Position numbers and translations under genes: made by a program | The notes under the pieces: generated by a model | What the model was told of the DNA's origin: nothing | The model's input: only the letters and a program-made list of their open reading frames with translations | The model's database searches: none | Shown: positions 1 to 9,839 of the stretch, piece by piece | How the letters are laid out: each line of letters starts with the position of its first letter | Position numbering within the stretch: position 1 is the first letter of the stretch | DNA from: Brachycybe producta | Taxonomy: Eukaryota; Arthropoda; Diplopoda; Playtdesmida; Andrognathidae | Reading direction: 5' to 3' | Assembly: GCA_036925085.1 (NCBI GenBank) | Contig: JAUPFP010000007.1 | Coordinates: forward strand, 1 to 64,000 | DNA length: 64,000 nucleotides

Positions 1-95
1 GTTTTAAAAAAGTAATGTGGTGAATTACTAATTACTGAAAAAAATTAATTATCAATAATTGATTAATTTTGGGCAAATTACTTCAAAAGTTTGTT
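1..95 (-). repeat. Partial copy of a hAT-like MITE interior
   Basis: The stretch around AGTAATGTGGTGAATTACTA matches, in inverse orientation, the interior of the complete element at 41956-42287. A related copy lies at 19270-19690. Only an internal part is seen because the window starts here. Confidence 0.5.
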
Positions 96-499
96 TTGAG
101 GTGTGTGTTTCAGCTTAGTTAAGTGTGTTTCTTGATTTAACGGTTTTCTTGAGGAAACATTTGAACGAACTCCCAATAAATATTCTGCTTGACTCGTGTG
201 GTGGTGTTGGTGGTGGTGTTTCATTAAACTTTTATCGATTTCGCAAAGTATTTATTATATTTATTGCCTTTTTCTAAGGTGTTTTTTTCTCCTTCTAATT
301 TCGAAATAAATGGAACTTAAGAGGAAATAAATAAATACAAATTAAAAAAAACAGAGAGAAAACTCCACCACAATATTTATTTTCCTAAATACACTGGTGT
401 CTACAAAATGAATGACATTCGTTTTTTTTATGGAGCTATCTTCTTTTTTAATAATTATTGTATACGACATTGTGTGTGTGTGTGTGTGAATGAGGACGC

Positions 500-513
500 G
501 TTGCCATAGCAAC
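500..513. promoter_or_regulatory. RFX X-box motif GTTGCCATAGCAAC
   Basis: This is a full match to the RFX-factor X-box consensus (GTNRCC, spacer, RGYAAC), which in animals often lies in promoters of ciliary genes. No gene start was recognised next to it, so its function is inferred only from the motif. Confidence 0.4.
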
Positions 514-1753
514 CGAGCTACTGTGTATTGGTGTTTGTTAACTACTAACTGAGACTGCGCTTTTTTTTAATGTTACTTGCCGCAGTGCTTCAAAATTATG
601 AAGTGCTGTTCACGCCATAAATAACTTGTCAGTAATTCATTTAAGTTTGGTTTCAAAAAGGTTCATTTTAAAAGTGAAATGAATAATTTTTTATATTTTA
701 TAATTAAATTTGTGATACGACGATACGTCTTATTAATTTTCTTATCATTTGCGCCTTTTTGTATTTCATCTTTCTGTTTATTGATGGAGTTCGATCCTTT
801 TGTCTTTAAAAGAAAACAATCTTTTCTCTCTCATAACACTTTCTGGTTGGATTTCTAGTTATTTTTCCCACCAATGAAAAGTGTATTGTTTTATATTATG
901 TCAATCATACTAGAAAGACACATTTATAACCCCGCCTTTTTTAAACCCTATTTTTTGTTCTTTCTTTCTCTTATCATAATTGTCTTCATCACAAACACAA
1001 AATCATCATTTAGTTTGTCTGTATGTCTCTCTGATGGGAATTCAACTTGGAATTTCTAGTTTATAAATACATTTACAGGGTGCTCCAAAGAGAAAATCAA
1101 TGCTTAGTTATAGTCATCGCTAAAAAAAATTTCAGGAACAGAAAATAGCCAAATTCGGAAAGAAAAAAGGAACGTTTTGAGGGGAAAAGAATATCAAAAA
1201 TAAATAAAATTGAGATTTTCAAGCATAGTTATGAAAAGATCAACATTAATTAAAGCAAATAATAACTATTATTTCAACGTGTTTTTTAAGCAAGCTTGAC
1301 TAACCTCACATACAGGGTACTTTAGAGCTTCTCCTTTATTTTAATTATTTTAATATTATAAATTTGGGTAAATCAAATATGGATGACGCAGTGAAAAATT
1401 TGACAATTTTTTTTTTCAAACTTAATTTAATCGAAATAAAGTCAAATTCCTGCCATTCTGATACTTTTGCTAGTTTTGAACAAAAATAATCTCTAATTTT
1501 CAAGCTCTTGTTTGTTCTATGCAAATAGTTTACAAACTTTTTTTTTGCCCGGAGAAATCACGGCACACCAATGACACTCATGGCACACTAGTGCGACACA
1601 ACATCCTTTGAAAACCACCGGTTCAGTTCATGAGTATATATGTTATTTGAAAGTTGTGTGTAATTTGCTTTTTTTCCAGTGAAGTTAATATTTATTTGAA
1701 AATATTAACACATTCAATAAAATATCCAAAATTTCGCGGCACATCTTAATAAT

Positions 1754-1911
1754 CAGCCTCATCGTAAGAAGAAGCTTGTGACGTCAGTGAGGTTGTGTCA
1801 TTTAGGCTCATAGAAAAAGGGTTCTTGCATTTTTTACCCCCTTTTTAAGCAAGCAAGCTTAATTTTTTCGTCAACCCATCTGACGTCACAAGCTTCTTCT
1901 TATGATGATTC

Positions 1912-1914
<3 letters not shown>
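1754..1914. repeat. Foldback MITE carrying CRE sites in its arms (family B)
   Basis: The two ends are inverted copies of each other (GTAAGAAGAAGCTTGTGACG on the left, its reverse complement on the right). Each arm contains the palindrome TGACGTCA. Related arms occur at 26237-26396, 28455-28520 and 57700-57740. A TA microsatellite abuts the right end. There is no coding capacity, so it would be non-autonomous. Confidence 0.65.

Positions 1915-1993
<79 letters not shown>
1914..1993. repeat. (TA)n microsatellite
   Basis: About 80 bases of uninterrupted TA dinucleotide directly follow the right arm of the foldback element. Confidence 0.95.
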
Positions 1994-1994
<1 letters not shown>

Positions 1995-2849
1995 GTGTGT
2001 GTTTCTATGTTTGTGTGTAAGTAGTTTTAGCAGATGTGAACACCAGAGGTCGTGTTTCATCTATAAAATATAATATAAGAATGAAGCTCAATACATAAGA
2101 TGAAGAGAGTGAGGGTTAGATTTCATAGGGAGGAATAGGAGTTAAGGGGGGTTTAGAGAGAGAGAGGTCTATCCATGTACTTGAAGTTGAACAAATTGAT
2201 TTTTGGGGAACCAATGTCTAACCAATATAATACATAAATATATATATAGAGAGAGAGAGACTGAAGAGAAGATGAACGTGAAACTTTTGACGTCCTTCTT
2301 ATTATTTTTCCACTTCTATTGGTTTCTTATACAACATACTACTACTGTATATTATACAGTTGTTAGGTCATTTTGTTGTTGTGTCCACAACTGAAGGAAT
2401 ATTATTACTTTTTCTTTTTCTCCGCCCATTCTTTTCTAAGATATTTTTCAATGTTATAATATATCCACATGTGAGAGAGTATTATAATAATAATATCGAA
2501 AAGATCGAAACTGTTTTGTGGTGTCCAGCCGAGTAATATTTGTCTCAACGGTTGAATGATTTTTTCTTATCGACTCAATGGTTCGATGACATGAATTCTT
2601 TGGAGTCTTCTTCTTCTTCTTCTTTATATTAATGTACATATAAAAAAGGACACATATAGACATTGGTGGTGGTGGTGGTGTCTTTGTATTTAATATCCAG
2701 TATACGTAGTCTTTTCTTCCTGTCAAAATAAAAGTAGAAGGGCCAACAGTGATGACAGAAGAAAGGGATAAGAAGAAGGAAGAGGAGGAGGAGGAGACAT
2801 CGTTTAAATTATATATAAAAGACACGCTAATTTAAGAAAACATTTGAGC

Positions 2850-3175
2850 TTAAAAAAGGAGTGAGCGAGAGAGCGACGTTTTTGTGTGTTTACTGTATGT
2901 GTGTTTGCCGTGATAATAATAACGATGTTCGGCTTCGTGAATCCTAATTCGTCGTCGTCGTCGTCGTCACCACTCTTACCGTTCTTTTATCTGTTCTCGT
3001 GTGTTGGCGGAGCATCTTCAAGATGCTTTTCATAGCTCTCATCTGCCTCTTTATCTTAGTCATAGCTCTCATAGTAATCATACTTGTGCATTCTTCTGTT
3101 GAAAGACCTAAATAGCTCTCTCTCTTTTTTATTCTATTCTTCAGTCTACCTTTTTTTCTTCCTTCTTATGTCAAG
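2850..3175 (+). other. Putative 5' exon with small ORFs and a strong splice donor
   Basis: A relatively GC-richer block rich in GAGCGAGAGAG and TCG repeats ends at a good donor, TCAAG followed by gtaaag (exon end 3175). It contains two overlapping small ORFs, 2925-3035 (36 aa, serine-rich then hydrophobic) and 3023-3115 (30 aa). It could be a non-coding or uORF-bearing first exon of the CUB receptor gene or of an unknown transcript. The phase at the donor does not join in frame to the exon at 9840, so a direct coding junction is not supported. Confidence 0.25.
3023..3115 (+). CDS. Candidate 30-aa hydrophobic micropeptide ORF
   Basis: ATG at 3023 opens a 30-codon frame ending in TAG. Almost the whole product is one hydrophobic helix (MLFIALICLFILVIALIVII and so on), followed by a short polar tail HSSVERPK. 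Its size and layout resemble single-helix regulators such as sarcolipin or sarcolamban, but no conserved signature residue was recognised. Part of the hydrophobicity comes from an internal repeat of ATAGCTCTCAT, so it may be chance. It lies inside the putative 5' exon and overlaps a second short ORF. Confidence 0.2.
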   Translation: MLFIALICLFILVIALIVIILVHSSVERPK

Positions 3176-3315
3176 GTAAAGTTTATTTGTATCTAAATAT
3201 TGTCTGTCTTGTTTGTCTTTACGCCTTGTGTGTTTTTTTTTAAAAATTGTAAATCACTTTCAGCAAACAAATGTCTTACATTGATGTTATGCTATCACCT
3301 GCATACATCAAAGTT

Positions 3316-3775
3316 TGCAGTGATAGTATAATACAAGGGGCAGTTTAGTTATTGAAGTGGGAGGCTTCTATGTTGTCAGTGATTGCCCAACATCAGGGAC
3401 AGCGCATATGATGTATACAGGGATTTCCTAACAGAAGGGGCAGGTTTTTTATTTGTTTATATGAGTAAGGCAGTGATTGCCTGTCGTCAGGGACAGCGCA
3501 ATTAATATTTATTTGCAGTGTATTGAGTAATACAAGGAGCAGTGTAGTTAGTTATTCTCTTTTGTCAGTGATTGCTTACCGGGTTTTTTTTAGGTTCATA
3601 ACACAAAGGGCAGGTTTTTATTTGTAAATATGAGTAAGGCGTTTGTGTTATCAGTGATTGCTTGTCATCAGGGACAGCACAATTGATGTTTGCAGTGATT
3701 GCATCACATCAGGGGCTACATATTAAATGCGGTGTTCGTGTTGTTAGTGATTGCCTGTCACCAGGGACAGCAACC
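3316..3775. repeat. Degenerate tandem array of a hairpin-forming unit
   Basis: The core CAGTGATTGCCTGTC...TCAGGGACAGC recurs about five times with variable spacers, mixed with shorter GGGGCAG or GGGGCTA variants. Each core can pair CTGTC with GACAG around a short loop. A single related copy lies at 16321-16350 in an intron of the CUB gene. There is no reading frame through it. Confidence 0.6.
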
Positions 3776-4783
3776 ACACACACCTTAAAGTATCAATGTT
3801 TGTTGTGTTTGACTTAACATTAAGGTTAATGTTGTCATATGAACAAATATATAGAAAAGTCGATGATTTGTTTGTATGTGGTTTTATCATGTACATTATT
3901 TGCATAATGATGCAATCGTAATTATTCTTCCCACCATTCTATCAAGGATAATCCCTCCCCCTCCATGATGATGAACTTCTTGTTTATCGAAATTTCCATA
4001 ATAATTTTTTCTTTAAATTATTCAGTTTTGATCATTTCTCTTTCTTTTAGACTAGAATGAAAAAAATTCTCATTAAAGGAATTGAAATCTAGAATACAAA
4101 ACATATTCTCTTTCTCTTATTTTCATTTTTTTAATGTTTGTATGAAATAAAGTTACTCTTCTGATGTAAATTGAAGCAAAAAAAAAAATGAAGAACTCAT
4201 GATTTGCATTAAGCAATGGATGGATGGATTGAGGGAAGTTGGGTGAGAGTTGAAAAGGGGTGCAATTTCTGTTTTATTTTTGGAAGAAGACTCATGGGTT
4301 GCTTTTATTTAATAATGCACCTATTTTGCATATATTCGTGATCGAATTTCGTAACGTTACATTGAACATTTTAGTATTTCACTTTATTACTTTGGATGAC
4401 TAGAAAAGAAAATCACAAATTTTCAATTTGGAAACATAAGAAGGGGAAGGGGGGAGGGTCTAACCGTAATTAATATAAAAGTCGTCTTATTTTGTTGTTG
4501 AAAATTCGTCCTTTTTTTTTCTTCTTCTTGAACAAAAAAAAGACCCAGGGTCAATACTTTGAGATTCATTCGAGTAGATAGTTTTTTTGTTATTTTGTTT
4601 TATTGTTGGTTGCACGATTATTAGAAAAAAAATCTATTCATTGAATTATAAAAGACTTGAATTGAGTAAAAAGAAGAAAAGCGAATCTTAAAAAAAATCG
4701 TCCATTTGGATGGACAGCAAGTAGAAAAAAAAATGTCGATGATAAAAAGGATGAACTGAAATATAGGATATTATGTGATTTTT

Positions 4784-5010
4784 GTTGCTAGGTAACAAGG
4801 GGGCTCTTTCGGTCCTTTTAGTTCGCATATTGAGTAGAATGGGGAAGGAGGACTGAGTGGGCCAAATAGAAAGAAGGGGGGGGGGGGTCGAAGTTTGAGG
4901 GGGGTGGGGGAATGATTTCAAGGGGTGACTTCAAAGGGTGAGTGAGTAAGAGGCTAATGAAAGGTTGATGCTTCTTCTTCCATCTCTCCTTCCTTTGTTG
5001 CCATGGAAAC
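4784..5010. promoter_or_regulatory. Two X-box-like motifs 200 bases apart
   Basis: GTTGCTAGGTAAC at 4784-4796 and GTTGCCATGGAAAC at 4997-5010 both fit the X-box half-site arrangement. A third, GTTGCCTAGCAAC, is at 5894-5906. No associated start codon or exon could be identified. Confidence 0.35.
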
Positions 5011-5293
5011 AACACCACAGATTACACAAGTTCCTTTTTCCATAACATGACTTTTTGAGATCGATATTATATTTATTATTGTTCGACCTTTTATCTACGG
5101 AAGCATACGTTTACATATTATCTTTCTGTGTTTGGATACGGTCTCTATTCAGAAAGTATCAAAAGATTTTACGTCAAATATCTGAAACACAACCCTTTGA
5201 AATGGTCTCAAGAAAACAAATTCACGACAACATGTGTTTCAGGGGTTTTTTTAAAGATAGGGCCTCATCATAATATGAATAAGAACAAAATTA

Positions 5294-5397
5294 TGCAAGC
5301 AGAAAAAGGCTGGTTAGAGGCTACAGTTATTTGCATTTGAATTCTAGAAAGAAAAAACTAGCCTCTAACAAGCCTTTTTTTGTTTGCAAACAACTTC
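5294..5397. repeat. Foldback repeat with GTTAGAGGCTA arms
   Basis: Left arm AAAAAGGCTGGTTAGAGGCT and right arm AGCCTCTAACAAGCCTTTTT are inverted copies around a short AT-rich centre. The same arm core recurs at 28225-28375 and 38148-38235, so this is a dispersed family. Confidence 0.55.
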
Positions 5398-5451
5398 TTT
5401 GTGCTTTTAGGTGGTTTTAAAGTGTGAATGCTTCTTGAATTCTAATTATTG

Positions 5452-5680
5452 TTGTCTTTCAGTTTCAGGTGCAAAATGATGAAAAACTTGAATGTGTTTT
5501 CGAAACTAGAAGGGTATTTTTATTTTGATATTTTTCAAAATAAGTTTTTTTTTAATGTGAGTTTGAAAATGACTCAACTTATCAACCTAACATAATATAG
5601 TTAATTTTGAAAGATGTACATTTCTAATTTTGCTCTTCTGAAAGATAATGCTAGTTTGAAAATGAACTATTTATAAATAC
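5452..5680. repeat. Foldback MITE family A, diverged copy
   Basis: It shares the family core (GAATGTGTTTTCGAAACTAG, then TTTTCAAAATAAG, then TTTGAAAGATGT) with much better preserved copies at 28676-29080 and 36411-36680. It has no coding capacity. Confidence 0.5.
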
Positions 5681-5893
5681 GAACCATTTTAATAATAGTA
5701 GTATGAGCATTTAATAAGTAAGATTTTTTTTGGTTTCATGTGCACATTTTTTTTTTCTAAATTAAAAACTAGAATCTTGCTAATGTGTTATTTGGTGGGG
5801 GGATGTAAGTGGTGTATATCATATTGAAACCAATTGGTTTACGGTTTCAATCTATTATATTTGTATTAATAATAAAAAGTTGTGTATGTGGTG

Positions 5894-5906
5894 GTTGCCT
5901 AGCAAC
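5894..5906. promoter_or_regulatory. X-box-like motif GTTGCCTAGCAAC
   Basis: Two half-sites GTTGCC and AGCAAC separated by one base fit the RFX consensus. It is the fourth such motif in the first 6 kb. Confidence 0.35.
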
Positions 5907-6318
5907 CAGAAAACTAGTTGAGAATACAAACAAAAACAATAAGTTTAATAATGTTGCTTTTATTTCTTCGTTTTGTATCATTTTTACAATCGAAATTGGT
6001 ACCCATGGGTAAACAACAACAATAATATTACACTCAGGGTGAAATTGAGTAGTAACTTGAATAAAAGCTGATTGGAAGAGGGGGGGGGGGGGAGAGAGAG
6101 AAACGTCTCACCTATTAATTAATAATTGTTCAAACTTCATTGGGTTTGAATTTGCAAATATTAATAATTTAATAAAGAAATCTTAAACTTTGAAATAATT
6201 AATTATAGTCAGTTTTGACTGCTTGTTCTTTGTAAAAACAAATAAAAGTGTGTGGACTGTTTGATGTTAATTCCACAAATGTTTATAGTCGGGTAATTTT
6301 ATATTGTAATTTTATATT

Positions 6319-6414
6319 GTCGAGTTTATAGTCGGCATTTTGAAATATGACAATCTTGTCACATTTTTATGTGACAAGTTTGTCATATTTCAAAATGCCG
6401 ACTATAAACTCGAC
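6319..6414. repeat. Near-perfect 96-bp palindrome (family C, CGTTTATAGTCG arms)
   Basis: Two 46-base arms beginning GTCGAGTTTATAGTCGGC are reverse complements with one mismatch, around a TTTT loop. The arm core TTTATAGTCG is shared by elements at 8970-9080 and 9181-9293 and a lone end at 15005-15021. The high arm identity suggests recent insertion or strong pairing constraint. Confidence 0.75.
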
Positions 6415-6439
6415 ATAAGCCATAAGGGACATAAGGACG

Positions 6440-6700
6440 AACTTTTGACTATTCTGTCTTAATCAGGTGCAACAACAAGAAAAACTTAAACAAAAAGGGT
6501 TTTTAGAAACTAGAAAGGTAATTCAATTACTTAAAAGCTTAGTTTTCATGTTAGTATATTTTAAAATAAGCTTTTTTATGGCAGTTTGAGATTGACTCAA
6601 CTTTAAACAGGTGATACTTTTTTAATTTGTATCTATAAAAAGTTTATTTTGAAAGATGTCAACATGCAAATAGTATTCTGACAAATAACCGGAGTTTTAC
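6440..6700. repeat. Foldback MITE family A copy
   Basis: It contains GTTTTTAGAAACTAGAAAGG, TTTTCATGTTAGTA and the mirrored AAAGTTTATTTTGAAAGATG. The right end is eroded. Confidence 0.55.
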
Positions 6701-8135
6701 AATTAATTAATTATTCATAAAATATCTTAGGTAATTTGAGATATTATGGTTAAAATTGTTAATTGACTGATGTGGTTTGTGAGTTGACTTCGGAGAAAAT
6801 GATGATTGACGAACGAACGAATTATCTTTTGAGAATGACCATTGACCTTTGATCTTCTTTAATACTGGACCTATAGTGTTGTCCGTTTGGATAGACCTTA
6901 AAGGAGAGAGGTCGGAGGTCATCGCCTAATCTTAGGCGATTCATTCATTGATCGCATTTTTCTATAATTTGAACGATGATGATGATGATGATTCCCCTCA
7001 TTAATTGTTATTATTTTTTTCACTTTTCGATCGTTTTAATGATGGGCATGAATAAAGTTGACTGATTAATTAATTCCGTTTGGCGATTAATAATTTTATT
7101 TTACGTCGAGTACAAGAGTTCTCGTAAAATGATGACGTCACTAAATGATAATGGTTGATAACAATAAGCGCAATCGGGAAACGAAAGTTAGACTGTAAAA
7201 AAATAAACTAGAATGGAGGCGATTAATTGCTCCATCCGCTTAAGCAATTATTTAAAAGAAAAGAATTTCCAGATGTGCTTGATTTTCTGCCATTTTCTTC
7301 TCAAATATGAGGCCATAGAAAGACTCATAATAGAGGAGGAGGAGGAGGAGGCCATTTTGAAAACGTGTAGCTTACGTTTAGTTTCGAGTCTGAATGAAGG
7401 TCGTCCATAATTTAATCTTCTCGACGAGAAAGCAAACTTGTATAGTTTATTAGATGCTTGCTTTCTTGAGAAAGGGTAGGTGGCGCTAGCTCTGTTTTCT
7501 TTACAGAAAATAGCTTTGTCTTTCGTTTTCCGAATGCGACCAATTTTTAATTCGATACAACTTTTCACTTTACGAAAATTCTTTTATATTTTCATTTTCA
7601 TTAAAAAAATCCCGAATTTTTCTCTTGTCTTTTTGTTTTATTTTCTGTCTAAATTGAAAAAAAAGACCATTTTTTAAAAAAAAATAAGTTTTATTAACAA
7701 TTTTTGTTGTGAGTGTCCCAACTCCGCCCACCCCCCCCCCCCCCCCCCGGCCTCCAAATTCTCCATAATTCCTATTCGGTTTTCGTAATTTCGTTTTATT
7801 TATCGAATCGATTTTTTCTCTCTTTCTCTATCTCTCTCTCTCTCTATCTATCTATTTCTCTCTTCACTTTTTATAAATTGTCAATTTACATAATTTATTA
7901 TTATTATTATTATCAATTGTTATTTTATTTGTTTCTGGTTGACTTACATATTTTTCTGCCCAGTCCCTTCACGCCCCTCCCCCAACAACTCCCCCTCCCC
8001 TTTTTTTTCTGTTTCCGCCCTCTACCCTCTCCCCTCCCCTTCCCCCCCCCCCTTTTTTTTCTCCAAAACAAATTTCAATTTTTTTTAAAAAAAAAATTAA
8101 TTTCTTGTCTGAAAAAATTCTTTTGTCTTGTTATA

Positions 8136-8138
<3 letters not shown>

Positions 8139-8203
<65 letters not shown>

Positions 8204-8221
8204 TTTTTATTATTATTATTA
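8139..8221. repeat. (TTA)n microsatellite
   Basis: A long ATT/TTA trinucleotide tract, interrupted once by AATTTTT. Its translation as poly-leucine is not a gene. Confidence 0.95.
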
Positions 8222-8969
8222 AGTTAATTAATATATTACACGTTGGATGTTTAATTTTGTTTTAAATTAATTATTATTTTTCGTGGCTTTTATGGTCTAT
8301 ATTTTTGTATGTTAACATAAAATTTCTTACCTGATCTTTTGACCCCTCCCTCCCCCTTACTCTATACAGTATATATGACCCACTTTGCCCCGCCCCCTCG
8401 CCCCTCCCCTTTTTTCCTTACACATGTGTAAAACTGCTTCTGATGTTGTGTTATCAGAGATGGACTTCTTAACTACTACTAATTAAATTACATTTTAATT
8501 ATAATTATTTTTAATAATTCATAAATTGTAATAAAAAATACCACTATTAATAATTATTAATTAGTATTAATTAGTAGATTGTGTCCACCTCTGATTACAT
8601 TATTGTTCTTTCTTATTACTTGTTTCACCTGTGCCCATCTTAACCTCCGACTCCTGTTGTCCATTTTGACCTTTTACCACCCACTTCCTGTAATTATTCT
8701 CATCGTAATTATTAATAATTTAATTAATAAATTCCTTTCTGAACCCTCTGATCCTGATTCCTTCCCCGCTCTTTTGGTCGAATTGTTTATTTTGAGCTCT
8801 CTTTCAATTTGAAACATTTTCAATTTTATTTGTTTCTTATACAATTTGGTGTTTCATTATTATTAATATGTGATTAATTGATTAATTATTATTTAATTTA
8901 AACTTGTGAGAATTAACGCCTTTAAAAGTATCAATATTTCTTTTTGCAGATTTGTTTTTTTAATGTGCT

Positions 8970-9080
8970 TCGTTTATAGTCGCACATTTCACATTGACAT
9001 TCTCTTCTGAATTCAAATTGTTGTTCACGCATATGTGTGAGAGAGAGATGGAGAAGACATGATATCGACTATAAACGCGA
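8970..9080. repeat. Family C terminal-inverted-repeat element
   Basis: The ends are CGTTTATAGTCG and CGACTATAAACGCG. The interior is unrelated to the 96-bp palindrome, as expected for MITEs sharing only terminal repeats. Confidence 0.6.
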
Positions 9081-9180
9081 CATTAATGTTATTCAATTCA
9101 TGCAAATTCATTGGATTCGATGTTTCTCTCATTGTGATTACCAAACTCAATATTTAATTTATTAATTAAACTATGATTAT

Positions 9181-9293
9181 CGGTTATAGTCGGCGGCACT
9201 CTATAAAGTGTTTCTGACATTTGTATAATCTACTCAAATTGGTAGGTAAGCTACTACTACTAGAAGGATGCTAATTGCCAACTATAAACGCGA
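9181..9293. repeat. Family C terminal-inverted-repeat element
   Basis: The ends are CGGTTATAGTCGGC and ACTATAAACGCG. It lies 100 bases after a second member of the family. Confidence 0.55.
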
Positions 9294-9839
9294 CCATTCG
9301 AGCGAAGAGAGAGAGGCGCTAATAAAGAAAACAAATGGAAGAAGTTGATTTCTAATTTGAAATCCAATGTTGTCCATTGAAGTCTTTTGTTCAAAATGAG
9401 ACAAACATCACGAATAATAAGAATAAAAATCAATAATCAATTAACTCGAGTTTCTTTTGAAGGCGTTTTTTCTTCTACGTTTTTCTTTCTTTTTCTTTTT
9501 TTTCGGTGTCCTTTCTAGTTTCTTTTTTTTTTTATTTGGCCCCTCCCCTTCCCCCATTCCCCTCCTATTCTTCTTGTCTTTTGTTTTTATTTTTTTTCTC
9601 TCTCTCTCTCTCTAATTAATTTTAATAATTATATTTTTTTTTCAGTCTTTTATTAAATATTTCTAATATATATATAATTATTATAATCCATATGACAGCC
9701 ATGTTTGTTTGTTTGTTTATTTTTTCTGTTTATTCCACTTGAATCTTTTTTTTTTGTTGTTGTTTAACTTTGACCTGAAATTCGAACCGTAAACCTGAAA
9801 TGAACCGAACTGACTTTCCCCCTATTTCCTCTGTTGTAG

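Larger units (their letters stand above)
1..9839. other. Gene-poor, repeat-rich region upstream of the CUB receptor gene
   Basis: I find no complete conserved protein gene here. The long open frames are low-complexity translations of microsatellites (poly-C, TTA repeats, CT tracts). The stretch holds a putative 5' exon near 2.85-3.18 kb, a degenerate tandem array at 3.3-3.8 kb, X-box motifs, and several foldback repeats listed separately. The missing signal-peptide exon of the downstream CUB gene probably lies here or further upstream. Confidence 0.6.

Noticed and set aside
2454..2825. Serine/proline-rich minus-strand ORF
   Set aside because: Composed of GGA, TTC and GGT repeats; no start context or homology.
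3316..3775. CRISPR-like array
   Set aside because: Repeats are degenerate with irregular spacers in an intron-rich animal genome; not a CRISPR.
7713..8222. 169-codon ORF rich in proline and leucine
   Set aside because: It is the translation of a poly-C run, CT tracts and a TTA microsatellite; there is no splice or domain evidence.
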